This document shows, one piece after another, positions 47,430 to 57,447 of a DNA stretch of 64,000 bases. Position numbers and translations under genes: made by a program. Origin of the DNA: Paenibacillus sp. FSL R5-0766 (GTDB lineage: Bacteria > Bacillota > Bacilli > Paenibacillales > Paenibacillaceae); the NCBI RefSeq assembly GCF_037971845.1, contig NZ_CP150227.1, forward strand, positions 3,100,001 through 3,164,000, written 5' to 3'. Under the pieces are notes generated by a model that worked only from the letters and a program-made list of their open reading frames with translations, made no database searches and had not been told where the DNA came from. The stretch's first letter is position 1; each line of letters starts with the position of its first letter.

Positions 47430-48182
47430 ATGTTGCAGAAATTCGGGTTTACACAATATGAAAGTCAGGTATACGAGGCTATATTCGCGCAGGATGAACC
47501 GCTTGATGCCACATCGATTGTAAATTACTCCAACGTTCCCAAAGCCAAAATCTATGAAGTGCTCAACCGTCTGATCGACAAGGGAACGGTGCTGACAACG
47601 ATGGATGGGAAGAAGAAACTATATATGGCTGTGGATCTTCAGTCCATTATTCATAAGATTAAAGCTGATTTTGAGAAAGATATTGAGGAATTGAAGAGTT
47701 ACAAAATCAAACGTACATTCACCGATGAACATATCTGGACGTTAAAAGATGAGTCTTCCATCGCATCAAATATCGAACAGCTGATCGAGGAAGCAGATTC
47801 ATCAATTCTTTTTCTGGCCTGGAATGAGCGAATGGAGAAATATCGTGAACTGCTGGAGCAGAAGGAAAAGCAGGGCGTGTACGTTGAAGTGCTTGCCGTT
47901 GGGGGAATGGAGACATCCTTAAACCGGATATACTCGTTGATTCCATTGCTTGATGCGCCAGAACCTTCACAGCTGCTTATTGTGGATCATGCGTATTTGC
48001 TGTTTGCCGGTGTGGAGCACGATTCATGGCGAGCGATCAAGACGATGTCCAAACCGATTGTCAAAGCGATGACGGATTATTTCTACCATGATGTTGCCCT
48101 TACTCAGATTACCAAAAAATACGGTGACCAACTGTTACAGGATGCTGAAATCGAGAAACTGCTCACCAGGTTGATCTATTAA
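47430..48182 (+). CDS. TrmB family transcriptional regulator
   Basis: A 250-residue regulator with an N-terminal TrmB-type winged helix (MLQKFGFTQYESQVYEAIF...VPKAKIYEVLNRLIDKGTV, residues 1-52) and a C-terminal effector domain of the PLD-like fold (SSILFLAWNERMEKYRELL, about 125-175). TrmB proteins mostly respond to sugars. ATG 47430 has no good ribosome-binding site; AGAAGGGA is about 15-18 bases away. A four-codon ORF with GGGAGG (47374-47388) lies upstream and might affect initiation. The MFS gene 130 bases downstream is the likely target, though a terminator separates them. Confidence 0.85.
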   Translation: MLQKFGFTQYESQVYEAIFAQDEPLDATSIVNYSNVPKAKIYEVLNRLIDKGTVLTTMDGKKKLYMAVDLQSIIHKIKADFEKDIEELKSYKIKRTFTDEHIWTLKDESSIASNIEQLIEEADSSILFLAWNERMEKYRELLEQKEKQGVYVEVLAVGGMETSLNRIYSLIPLLDAPEPSQLLIVDHAYLLFAGVEHDSWRAIKTMSKPIVKAMTDYFYHDVALTQITKKYGDQLLQDAEIEKLLTRLIY

Positions 48183-48212
48183 AACTATTCTCTCGGAGGA
48201 TAGTTTTTTTTG
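48181..48212 (+). terminator. Terminator after the TrmB gene
   Basis: AAACTAT-CTC / GAG-ATAGTTT stem followed by eight T residues. Confidence 0.8.
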
Positions 48213-48270
48213 TTATATCTTTGTTTGAAAACAATCATGAAAATAACTATTGAAACTTTCATTCTTATGG

Positions 48271-48290
48271 GTTACTATCGTAGTTGTAAC
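48271..48290. promoter_or_regulatory. Inverted repeat upstream of the MFS gene
   Basis: GTTAC (48271-48275) and GTAAC (48286-48290) around ten bases, 20 bases ahead of the MFS start and overlapping where the promoter should be. A candidate operator, possibly for the TrmB protein. Confidence 0.35.
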
Positions 48291-48310
48291 TTTTTGAGGA
48301 GGATTCAAAA

Positions 48311-49474
48311 ATGAATAAGAAAGTATATGTGCTCGCTATCGCAGCATTTGTGGTCGGAACCGTTGAACTGATCTTGGGCGGAATTCTGGACCTGATTGCT
48401 ACGGATCTTCATCTTTCCCTGGCCAAAGCGGGGTATTTAATCTCTATTTTCTCACTTGTCTATGCGTTGTCTGCACCGATTTTATTAAATATGACGGCCA
48501 GATTCGAGCGTAAAAAGGTATATATGTGTACGCTGTTTGTTTTTCTGATCAGTAACCTGATCTCTGCATTTAGTTCCAGTTTTTATATGCTGATGGCAGG
48601 CAGAGCACTCGGAGCCGCCACGGGTTCACTTATTTTTGTGCTCTCCCTGACCCTTGCAGCACGTATTGTGGAACCACAATATAAAGGACGCGCCGTGGGG
48701 ATTATTACCATGGGAGGCAGTGCATCACTTATCTTGGGTGTACCTCTTGGAATCTTTGTAGGTAACTTGGCAGGCTGGCGTGAGGTGTTTATGTTGATCG
48801 CTATTCTCACAGCAGTGGTTATGGTGGCCATCTGGATTGCGATGGATCGTGTACAGCCTATTCCTGCTGTATCCCTGAAGAAACAGCTTACGGCACTGTG
48901 GAATCCAAAAATGTTGGCAATCCATGCTACAACTTTGCTTGTGCTTGCGGGTCATTTGACTTTATATGCGTATTTCACGCCATTCTTGCAAGAAACGCTG
49001 GGTGCCAGTGCGACGATGGTCACCTTTATCTATATGATGTTTGGGATCGCCGCTGTTGCAGGGGGAGGAATCGGGGGCATGTTATCCGATCGTCTGCATC
49101 CTGCTAAAGCCATTATCATTGTGCTGATTCCCTTTATCGTGAGTATGGCTGTCATTCCGTTCAGTGTGGGATTGCCTTTGATCGCCTTCTTGTTATTGTT
49201 AAGCATCTGGAGTGCACTGAGTTGGACCGTTACGCCTGTGCAGAATAGTCTCATTATCAAAACTTCGCCGGAAACAGCCGAAACGCTAATCAGCACCAAC
49301 TCAGGTATTGCACATGCAGGTATTGCACTGGGTACCTATATCGGCGGCATGGTGATCGATCATTCATCGATTCTGAACACCGGATGGGTTGGTTCTGTTC
49401 TGATTCTGCTTGGTTTGGTGACTGCCATCTATGCCATTAGCGTTAAGGAAAAAACCGTTCAGGCGGTTGCTTAG
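48311..49474 (+). CDS. MFS transporter, DHA1/AraJ-like
   Basis: A 387-residue permease with twelve hydrophobic segments. Conserved pieces include the N-terminal VVGTVELILGGILDLIATDLHLSLAKAGYLISIFSLVYALSAP, the motif-A-like RFERKKVYM and the motif-C-like GSASLILGVPLGIFVGNLAGWR. This is the AraJ/YdhP-type drug or sugar efflux group. GAGGAGG lies ahead of ATG 48311. Its position behind a TrmB-type sugar-responsive regulator hints at sugar or sugar-analogue export. A terminator follows. Confidence 0.88.
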   Translation: MNKKVYVLAIAAFVVGTVELILGGILDLIATDLHLSLAKAGYLISIFSLVYALSAPILLNMTARFERKKVYMCTLFVFLISNLISAFSSSFYMLMAGRALGAATGSLIFVLSLTLAARIVEPQYKGRAVGIITMGGSASLILGVPLGIFVGNLAGWREVFMLIAILTAVVMVAIWIAMDRVQPIPAVSLKKQLTALWNPKMLAIHATTLLVLAGHLTLYAYFTPFLQETLGASATMVTFIYMMFGIAAVAGGGIGGMLSDRLHPAKAIIIVLIPFIVSMAVIPFSVGLPLIAFLLLLSIWSALSWTVTPVQNSLIIKTSPETAETLISTNSGIAHAGIALGTYIGGMVIDHSSILNTGWVGSVLILLGLVTAIYAISVKEKTVQAVA

Positions 49475-49500
49475 AATAAAGAAATTAGACAAAAAGCTTG

Positions 49501-49543
49501 AACCTCTGCATTCCCATAGTCTAATGGGTGTAGAGGTTTTTTT
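49501..49543 (+). terminator. Terminator after the MFS gene
   Basis: AACCTCTGCA...TGTAGAGGTT with an inner CCCAT / ATGGG helix, then seven T residues. Confidence 0.88.
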
Positions 49544-49709
49544 ATTGTTGATACGCTAGAGTATGCGTCAGTAGAATAAACCATTTTCATATCGAGCAAA
49601 ACTTGCTTTATTCATGGTAATCTATATAATTAAAAGAGTTTTAAAAAGTGTTTTTAGAGAGATTGAGCTTTAACTTATTTATAGATAGAAGATGGGAAGT
49701 GCTTACTAA

Positions 49710-50276
49710 ATGATGACTGAAAAAGAGAAATCTCAATTAGGGCTTTTATATAATGCCAATTATGATCAAGAGTTAATTGAAGAGCGTTTACATGCCAAAG
49801 GACTTTGTTACGATTATAACCAGCTTCATCCAGCCAAGATCAATGAAAGAGAAGCGTTAATCAAGAAACTGCTGGGGAAAACGACGGATCGTTTCCTGAT
49901 TGAACAGCCATTTGTATGTGATTACGGCTATAATATTGAAATTGGTGAGAACTTCTATAGCAATCATAATATTATCATGCTGGATGGAGGGAAAATCAGT
50001 TTTGGAGATAACGTTTTTGTTGCTCCCAATTGTGGATTTTATACCGCAGGCCACCCTTATGATGTTGAGCAGCGCAATGAAGGTCTGGAGATCGTTGGAC
50101 CCATCACGGTGGGCAATAATGTGTGGATCGGTGGCGGTGTGACGGTTCTTGCCGGAGTGACGATTGGAGATAATACGATCATCGGCGCAGGGAGTGTAGT
50201 GACCAAGAGTATACCGTCTGGTGTGATTGCTGCGGGTAATCCTTGCAGGGTCCTTCGCAAGATAACGGAAGAATAA
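49710..50276 (+). CDS. maa: Maltose O-acetyltransferase family enzyme
   Basis: A 188-residue left-handed beta-helix acetyltransferase using acetyl-CoA. The N-terminal mac domain (MTEKEKSQLGLLYNANYDQELIEER) is followed by hexapeptide repeats ending IGDNTIIGAGSVVTKSIPSGVIAAGNPCRVLR. The catalytic histidine is in TAGHPYD. Maa/LacA-type enzymes acetylate maltose, glucose or galactosides, probably to detoxify non-metabolisable sugars. It stands alone with its own terminator. Length and all motifs are normal. Confidence 0.93.
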   Translation: MMTEKEKSQLGLLYNANYDQELIEERLHAKGLCYDYNQLHPAKINEREALIKKLLGKTTDRFLIEQPFVCDYGYNIEIGENFYSNHNIIMLDGGKISFGDNVFVAPNCGFYTAGHPYDVEQRNEGLEIVGPITVGNNVWIGGGVTVLAGVTIGDNTIIGAGSVVTKSIPSGVIAAGNPCRVLRKITEE

Positions 50277-50310
50277 ATAGTGAACAATGTGATAGTAGCT
50301 AATGAGAATG

Positions 50311-50340
50311 CCCGATGCGTAACATCGGGTGTTTCTTTTT
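50311..50340 (+). terminator. Terminator after the acetyltransferase gene
   Basis: CCCGATG / CATCGGG stem then TGTTTCTTTTT. Confidence 0.75.
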
Positions 50341-50459
50341 GAAAATTAAAATAAAATCCCCAGACAGAAAACATGCCAAGGTATCGTATGACCGACACTT
50401 TTTCATGTGATTTGTCTGAGGGCTAGAAGAATGGTTCTGTTACATTTGCTTAAAAAACC

Positions 50460-51920
<1,461 letters not shown>

Positions 51921-51960
51921 TTAAGATGATTCATATATGACATAAAAAAAGCTTAAACGT

Positions 51961-51974
51961 TGTAACGGGTTACA
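51961..51974. promoter_or_regulatory. LacI-type operator between the GH1 and LacI genes
   Basis: TGTAAC-GG-GTTACA: 14-base palindrome in the divergent promoter region, the usual size and form of a LacI-family site. Confidence 0.65.
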
Positions 51975-52049
51975 CGTCAAGTTTTACTTTTGACCCAGAT
52001 CTGAGGCATACTATTATTCTATAGTTCGTTAGCAAGAAGGGAGTCTCCG

Positions 52050-53018
52050 ATGTCCAAGTTTGATGAAATTATGAAGCGGTCCGGTTACTCAAAAGCGACA
52101 GTGTCACGCGTGATTAATCATTCTCCGCATGTTAGTGATGAAGCAAGACAGATCATAACGGATATTATGAAACAGTTGAATTATATTCCCAACCGGAATG
52201 CGGTATCGTTATCTACAGGGCAGACAAAACAGATTGGAATTGTGACCTCTACCACAGGTGAGATCATTCTTACATTCATGAATCAATTCATTGATACAGC
52301 CATGGATTTTGGGTTTCAGACGATTATCTATACATCCCGTGGAGATCCGGAGATTGAATTGCAGGCGTTCGAAGATCTGCGCAGTAAACGAGTCGATGGG
52401 CTAGTTATTATTGCTTGTGTCAATGATCCTCGGAAATTAAAGGCGTATATGGAATACGGTCCGATTGTCTCCTGGCAGCGAATGGGGAATGACGAGATTC
52501 CGTCTGTTGCGATGGATCAGGCAGAAGGGTATAAGTTAGCTCTGGAGCATCTGGTATCAAGAGGATACACCCGAATTGCGAATGCATTTGGCAGGGCTGA
52601 AAGTTTGAATACCCAGAGCCGCCGAGAAGCCTATGAATCTTTCATGAAGAGCAGAGGGTTGCATGTGTGGACTGAAGCATATCAATATTCCGTATTTAGC
52701 TCCTCCGATGGCGAAGAAGCGATGGGAAGAATGGCTGAGGGGCCAGAACTTCCACAGGCCGTATTATGTTCCAATGATTATGCAGCCATCGGCATTCTGA
52801 GTGAAGCACGTAGACGGAATATTCAGGTACCGGAACAACTCGCCATTGTGGGGTTTGATGATATCGAGCTTTCCCGCGTTCTTGGAATCACGACCATACA
52901 CAATCCGATTGCGGAGCAAGCCACCCAGGCTTTCCATCACTTGTGGGCTGTATTGGGTAAAACAGAGTTGCGGACCGAACAGCTGACATACCAGCTGATT
53001 GAGCGTGAGACGACTTGA
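52050..53018 (+). CDS. LacI family regulator of the phospho-beta-glucosidase gene
   Basis: A 322-residue repressor. The N-terminal helix-turn-helix and hinge (MKRSGYSKATVSRVINHSPHVSDEARQIITDIMKQLNYIPNRNA, residues 8-51) are standard, though the first helix is slightly divergent from the usual TIKDVA start. The periplasmic-binding-like core runs from about 60 (QIGIVTSTTGEI) with AVLCSNDYAAIGIL and VGFDDIELSRVL. AAGGGAG precedes ATG 52050. Divergent orientation and the palindrome at 51961 point to control of the GH1 gene and itself. Confidence 0.92.
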   Translation: MSKFDEIMKRSGYSKATVSRVINHSPHVSDEARQIITDIMKQLNYIPNRNAVSLSTGQTKQIGIVTSTTGEIILTFMNQFIDTAMDFGFQTIIYTSRGDPEIELQAFEDLRSKRVDGLVIIACVNDPRKLKAYMEYGPIVSWQRMGNDEIPSVAMDQAEGYKLALEHLVSRGYTRIANAFGRAESLNTQSRREAYESFMKSRGLHVWTEAYQYSVFSSSDGEEAMGRMAEGPELPQAVLCSNDYAAIGILSEARRRNIQVPEQLAIVGFDDIELSRVLGITTIHNPIAEQATQAFHHLWAVLGKTELRTEQLTYQLIERETT

Positions 53019-53214
53019 ATTCGTAAGACCCGATGTGGGAATAAGGTTTAATGGATTCAATAATTATTCAAATTTGAAGCATCTTCGACTCAAACTCATA
53101 CGTTATACTGAAGATGAGCTTCAGAACGACATATCTGTACGGAGATGTGGCGTGAAGTTTTTGTAGCATGTTACAAGTTACATATTTCACAAACGATCTG
53201 CGGGAAAGGTGAGA

Positions 53215-53517
53215 ATGAACTTTATGAAGACAGTGACAGGCCGATTCAGAATTGCGGGCATATGGGAGGGCGTATCCTTACTTCTATTGATTTTTATTGC
53301 TATGCCTCTGAAATATTTTGCAGATATCTCTTCCGCTGTAGCCGTAATGGGCATGATTCATGGTATTTTGTTTCCTTTGTACCTTATTGCGCTAGTGCAT
53401 TTGGCTTTGGTCAAAAAATGGAAGATAACACGTTGGCTGATGGGTGGACTGGCCGGTCTATTGCCGTTTGGAACTTTTGTATTTGAATCTTATCTTCGGA
53501 AAAGAAATTGGAAATAA
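53215..53517 (+). CDS. DUF3817 family integral membrane protein
   Basis: A 100-residue membrane protein with three hydrophobic segments. The block RIAGIWEGVSLLLLIFIAMPLKYFADI...MGMIHGILFPLYLIAL is the DUF3817 (YdzA-like) pattern; its function is unknown. Starts GTG 53209, ATG 53215 and ATG 53224 are all near AAAGGTGAG; I take ATG 53215. Alone between two regulators, so context gives no clue. Confidence 0.8.
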   Translation: MNFMKTVTGRFRIAGIWEGVSLLLLIFIAMPLKYFADISSAVAVMGMIHGILFPLYLIALVHLALVKKWKITRWLMGGLAGLLPFGTFVFESYLRKRNWK

Positions 53518-53540
53518 AAATCAATAAGAATAAATGAAAG

Positions 53541-53585
53541 CAGGCGACTAATTCAGATGTTATCCGAATTGTCGCCTGTTACTTT
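53541..53585. terminator. Probable terminator between the DUF3817 gene and the small secreted peptide gene
   Basis: CAGGCGAC-AATTC / GAATT-GTCGCCTG stem with a poor T tail on both strands. Confidence 0.6.
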
Positions 53586-53596
53586 CTGTACAAGTA

Positions 53597-53734
53597 CTAC
53601 TTTACTGTACCTTGTTGACGATCGGACAACAAGCTGACTCCAATATCGCCAGAGGCATTCGACACAGGTGCATACGCCGAGAAGGAAGTAACAACAACCA
53701 GGGCAGTGAACAGAAATAGGAATGATTTTTTCAT
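53597..53734 (-). CDS. Small secreted peptide precursor, 45 aa
   Basis: ATG 53734 follows AGAGG by about eight bases. The product has a clear signal peptide (MKKSFLFLFTALVVVTSFSAYAPVSNA, residues 1-27) and a short mature end (SGDIGVSLLSDRQQGTVK). The size and layout are those of exported signalling or bacteriocin-like peptides such as Phr precursors, but no Rap-type receptor or export system is adjacent. The frame extends 17 codons upstream without a ribosome-binding site. Function unknown. Confidence 0.55.
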   Translation of the reverse strand: MKKSFLFLFTALVVVTSFSAYAPVSNASGDIGVSLLSDRQQGTVK

Positions 53735-53852
53735 ACCATAACCTCTTTCATATGGGGATATATTCCATTTGATTCTAACCCACATAGGCTATACTTGAAA
53801 AGAAAAAGTTTAAATGAGCAAGCTATTGAATAACTGAAAGGGTTGAGCTTCT

Positions 53853-54197
53853 ATGAAAGATATTCATGAGTTAACATCCATAGAAATGGTTGAAGAAGTT
53901 ATTCAACAACATGAATTGGTTTTTTTGTATGTATCTCGGCCAGAGTGCAGTGTATGTCACGCCTTACTCCCCAAGATCAGGACGTTGCTTGAACCTTATC
54001 CATCAATATACCTGGGTCACATTAATGCTAATGAAGTGGAAGAGGTTGCGTCCAAGTTTCTTATTTTTACCGTTCCAACAATGATCATGCTTGTGGAGCA
54101 GAAGGAATATATTCGAGCGGATCGTTTTGTTCGCTTGGAACGTCTGGAGGAGCAGCTGCAACAGATTCACTCCATGTATATCCAAGATGAGGAATAG
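53853..54197 (+). CDS. Thioredoxin-like protein
   Basis: A 114-residue cytosolic thioredoxin-fold protein with redox motif C32-S-V-C35 in RPECSVCHALLPKI and the cis-proline block FTVPTMIML. It differs from housekeeping thioredoxin (WCGPC) and is close in type to the Bacillus YtpP/YusE thioredoxin-like proteins, which may reduce disulfides or bacillithiol adducts. AAAGGG lies ahead of ATG 53853. Monocistronic with a strong terminator. Confidence 0.88.
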   Translation: MKDIHELTSIEMVEEVIQQHELVFLYVSRPECSVCHALLPKIRTLLEPYPSIYLGHINANEVEEVASKFLIFTVPTMIMLVEQKEYIRADRFVRLERLEEQLQQIHSMYIQDEE

Positions 54198-54219
54198 AAA
54201 GCTAAAGCTTCATGAACGG

Positions 54220-54244
54220 CGGCTCATACATGAGCCGTTTTTTT
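54220..54244 (+). terminator. Terminator after the thioredoxin-like gene
   Basis: CGGCTCAT / ATGAGCCG stem followed by seven T residues. Confidence 0.9.
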
Positions 54245-54312
54245 GCGCCAGCAGTAGCGTATAGCTATGAATAAAGTACATGATGCCTGAACTCACAAAT
54301 TAAAGTGTTGCC

Positions 54313-54328
54313 ATGAAAACGGTTTTAT
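54313..54328. promoter_or_regulatory. LacI-type operator 1 upstream of the lacI-like gene
   Basis: ATGAAAACGGTTTTAT, imperfect palindrome with AAAACG core, 30 bases before operator 2. Confidence 0.55.
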
Positions 54329-54342
54329 GATAATTTAAACAT

Positions 54343-54360
54343 TATAAAAACGTTTTTATA
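54343..54360. promoter_or_regulatory. LacI-type operator 2 upstream of the lacI-like gene
   Basis: TATAAAAACGTTTTTATA is a perfect 18-base palindrome 18 bases before the ATG. A copy of its core recurs upstream of the permease gene. Confidence 0.7.
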
Positions 54361-54377
54361 GTAAAGGAACAAAACTT

Positions 54378-55400
54378 ATGGCAAAGATAACGATTAAAGA
54401 TGTAGCAAGGGAAGCGGGCGTATCCATATCGACGGTCTCCAACGCTTTGAATGGTGTAGATGTCTTGAACCCGGAGACGAAATCACATGTTCTAAAGGTA
54501 GCAGAGCGTTTAAATTATGTGCCCAATCTGAATGGCAAGCTGTTGAAGTCCGGTCAAACCAAAATGCTCGGTTTTTTTACCACAAGTGTATCGGGTCCGT
54601 ATTTCTATAAGCTGGTTGAGTCGATGTCTCGCGAATGTGATCGTCTTGGGTATGGTTTGAATGTATTTGTGACCAAGGATAAACACGTAATTATGAGTAA
54701 TATTCTGGGTCGGCGGGTGGATGGTGTCATTATTTACGAAGAACTTCGGATCGATGAGCAAGATATTATCGCTATGGAGAAAGACAAGATCAAGGCGGTT
54801 TTTCTGGACCGGGTCTATCAGAGCGATACGATGGGAAGTGTCATTTTTGACTCTTACGTGGCGGCTTATGAAGCAACCAAGTATTTAATTGGGCTGGGGC
54901 ACAAGAACATTGCTTATATTTCGGGCGTGGACACGATGTTTGACAGTGTGCAACGGAGAGATGGCTACTTGGCTGCCTTGCGTGAATACCAGCTTCCAAT
55001 CGATGAAGATTACATTATACAAGGATATTTTGAGGAGGAGAGCACGTATAGTGCGATAAAATCTTTTCTTCATTTGCACCCCGGCAAGCGGCCTGATGCA
55101 TTTCTTGCAGGGAATGACTTGAGTGCAATTGGCTGTATGCATGCGTTGAAGTCTGAGGGTTTTGAAGTACCTCAAGATGTTAGTGTCGTGGGTTTCGACG
55201 ATATTGATATCGCACAGTATTTTTCTCCACCGCTCACAACGGTAAGAAATCAAATTGCAAGACAGGGTATCCTGGCAATTAATCAACTGGTGGGTATGAT
55301 CAAGGAGAAAGAACAAGGGGCTGCACAAAAATTGGCGGGTGAGCTGGTGGTGAGAGGTTCAAGCCATGTGAAGATCGACCGGAAAGATTATCGTACATAA
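54378..55400 (+). CDS. LacI family regulator of the sugar uptake operon
   Basis: A 340-residue repressor with a canonical N-terminal domain (ITIKDVAREAGVSISTVSNALNGVDVLNPETKSHVLKVAERLNYVPNLN, residues 4-52) and a sugar-binding core (KMLGFFTTSVSGPYF...FLAGNDLSAIGCMHAL, VVGFDDIDIAQYFSPPLTTV). The same ATAAAAACGTTTTTAT palindrome occurs ahead of this gene and ahead of the ABC permease gene, so it very likely regulates itself and the operon. AAAGGAAC precedes ATG 54378. The inducer is presumably the sugar cleaved by the GH30 enzyme downstream. Confidence 0.93.
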   Translation: MAKITIKDVAREAGVSISTVSNALNGVDVLNPETKSHVLKVAERLNYVPNLNGKLLKSGQTKMLGFFTTSVSGPYFYKLVESMSRECDRLGYGLNVFVTKDKHVIMSNILGRRVDGVIIYEELRIDEQDIIAMEKDKIKAVFLDRVYQSDTMGSVIFDSYVAAYEATKYLIGLGHKNIAYISGVDTMFDSVQRRDGYLAALREYQLPIDEDYIIQGYFEEESTYSAIKSFLHLHPGKRPDAFLAGNDLSAIGCMHALKSEGFEVPQDVSVVGFDDIDIAQYFSPPLTTVRNQIARQGILAINQLVGMIKEKEQGAAQKLAGELVVRGSSHVKIDRKDYRT

Positions 55401-55466
55401 GCTGACTCATCTTCTCCGGTCTTTTTTTTACATAAACATAAACAAAGGGGTTTTTTATGTCGAAAA

Positions 55467-55482
55467 ATAAAAACGTTTTTAT
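55467..55482. promoter_or_regulatory. LacI-type operator 3 upstream of the permease gene
   Basis: ATAAAAACGTTTTTAT, identical to the core of operator 2, 35 bases before the permease start and downstream of lacI. Confidence 0.7.
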
Positions 55483-55517
55483 AAACATGCATGCATGATG
55501 GAGGGGAGTAAAAAAAC

Positions 55518-56507
55518 GTGGATAAATTAGCCGTAGAGACATCAACCGGTAAAAATGCGATCAGTCCCAATGGGAAGAAACCCATCGGACAACGGATTAA
55601 AGAATTCATAGTCGATTATCGGAGACAATGGGAGATTCAATCGATGATTATCCCAGGCATTATCTTTATGATTATTTTCTGTTATATCCCGATTTACGGT
55701 TTGACGATTGCCTTCAAAAATTACACGGTCATTGATACGCTGGCTACCGCTCCATGGGTAGGGCTGGATAATTTCAGAATCATTTTATCAGACAAATATT
55801 TCTGGGATGCAGTCGTGAATACACTGGGGATCAGTTTTTTGAAACTGGGAATCGGGTTCGTCATTCCGATCATTCTTGCAATCATGATCTACGAGTTAAA
55901 CAGCGGACGCTTCAAAAAGTTTGTGCAAACGGTTTCATATTTACCTCACTTTTTGTCCTGGATTGTACTTGGGGGAATGCTGATCACCTGGTTTTCAACA
56001 ACGGGGTTATTTAATCAGTTGTTACTTAGCCTGGGAGTGATCTCCCAACCGCAGAACATCTTGCTGGATGCAGGCAAGTACTGGTGGATTGCTACGTTAT
56101 CTGATATTTGGAAAGAAGCAGGTTGGGGAACGATTCTGTATCTGGCGATCATGGCAAAGATTGATCCAACATACTATGAAGCTGCCAAAATTGATGGTGC
56201 AAGCCGTCTGAGACAGATCTGGAATATCACATTGCCCAACATGAAATCCATCATCAGCCTAAATCTGATTCTAACTGTAAGCGGTTTATTAGGGTCGAAT
56301 CTGGATCAGACCTTGGTGCTCATGAACTCCCAGAACCGCGACAAAGCGGAAGTCATCAATTCGTACGTGTACCGTATGGGTATGTCTCAGGGTGACTTTT
56401 CATATGCAACGGCCGTTGGCTTGGGTGTCTCCATCATTTCTGTCATTCTACTCGTCACGGCAAACAAAATTACAAGCAAATTAAACGATAATCAATCTGT
56501 GTTGTAG
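55518..56507 (+). CDS. Carbohydrate ABC transporter permease, LplB-like
   Basis: A 329-residue inner-membrane permease with six hydrophobic segments and the EAA-type loop YYEAAKIDGASRLRQIWNITLPNMKS. The N-terminal FIPGIIFMIIFCYIPIYGLTIAFKNY-like segment and SGRFKKFVQTVSYLPHFLSW identify the LplB/YtcO group (MalF-like partner of YtcP). The start is GTG 55518 after GAGGGGAG. First gene of an operon with a second permease, a binding lipoprotein and a GH30 enzyme. As usual for this group no ATPase gene is present, so a shared MsmX-type ATPase is likely. Confidence 0.92.
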   Translation: MDKLAVETSTGKNAISPNGKKPIGQRIKEFIVDYRRQWEIQSMIIPGIIFMIIFCYIPIYGLTIAFKNYTVIDTLATAPWVGLDNFRIILSDKYFWDAVVNTLGISFLKLGIGFVIPIILAIMIYELNSGRFKKFVQTVSYLPHFLSWIVLGGMLITWFSTTGLFNQLLLSLGVISQPQNILLDAGKYWWIATLSDIWKEAGWGTILYLAIMAKIDPTYYEAAKIDGASRLRQIWNITLPNMKSIISLNLILTVSGLLGSNLDQTLVLMNSQNRDKAEVINSYVYRMGMSQGDFSYATAVGLGVSIISVILLVTANKITSKLNDNQSVL

Positions 56508-56522
56508 AAGGAGGTAGCCCGC

Positions 56523-57410
56523 GTGAATGGAAAGGTGGCAAAAGAAGATCTCGATAGTCGGATCTTTGATACCTTAAATATGATTTTGCTAATCATCTGT
56601 ACGGTCGTTATTCTCGTTCCGCTCTGGAATGTCATCATCTCTTCCTTTAGTTCAGGCAAAGCGCTGGCGGAAGGTGGATTCATCTTCTGGTCACCGGAAT
56701 TCTCGCTGGAGAATTACAGAGCTGTATTCAACGATCAGGGAATCTGGCAGGCCTTCTTCATATCGGTCTCCAAAACAACGATTGGCGTTGTTACACATGT
56801 GTTCTTCTGTGCCATGGTTGGTTACGGTCTGAGCAAAAAGTACATAAGAGGCCGTAAATTATACGTTGCCATGGGTGTTATTACAATGTTCTTCTCGGGC
56901 GGTATGATCCCGACGTATCTGTTAATCAAATCACTTGGCTTGCTTAACAGCTTCTGGGTGTACATTATCCCGGCGTTATTCAGCTTTTATGATGTCGTGA
57001 TTCTGATGAATTTCTTCCGGAATGTCCCGGATTCTCTGGAAGAATCGGCCAAGATTGACGGCGCAGGGGATTGGCATATTTTCCTGAAAATATTCATCCC
57101 ACTCTCTATGCCGGCTATGGCTACAATTGCGCTATTTAATGGGGTGGGGCAATGGAACGACTTTATGACAACCAAGTTATACATTACCGATCAGTCACTG
57201 TATCCACTCCAGATGATGTTGTACGAGATTATCGTTCAGTCACAGACACAATCCATGCAAAATGTCGGAGGTTCAGCTGTCATTGAAACAACGACCAAAG
57301 GCGTGCAGCTAGCCACCATTGTCATTACGACACTACCTATCGTGCTGATCTATCCCATCGTTCAGAGATACTTTATCTCGGGAATGATGCTCGGAGCGGT
57401 CAAGGAATAG
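56523..57410 (+). CDS. Carbohydrate ABC transporter permease, YtcP-like
   Basis: Second permease, 295 residues, six hydrophobic segments. The EAA loop is LEESAKIDGAGDWHIFLKIFIPLSMPAMAT, and the C-terminus YPIVQRYFISGMMLGAVKE is typical of the YtcP/MalG-like group. The start is GTG 56523 with GGAGG nine bases ahead, 15 bases after the first permease stop. It forms the membrane channel with the LplB-like protein. Substrate by context: an oligosaccharide handled by the GH30 enzyme. Confidence 0.93.
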   Translation: MNGKVAKEDLDSRIFDTLNMILLIICTVVILVPLWNVIISSFSSGKALAEGGFIFWSPEFSLENYRAVFNDQGIWQAFFISVSKTTIGVVTHVFFCAMVGYGLSKKYIRGRKLYVAMGVITMFFSGGMIPTYLLIKSLGLLNSFWVYIIPALFSFYDVVILMNFFRNVPDSLEESAKIDGAGDWHIFLKIFIPLSMPAMATIALFNGVGQWNDFMTTKLYITDQSLYPLQMMLYEIIVQSQTQSMQNVGGSAVIETTTKGVQLATIVITTLPIVLIYPIVQRYFISGMMLGAVKE

Positions 57411-57447
57411 GAGCAACCAATACCCCATTTTGAGGAGGAACAAAAAT

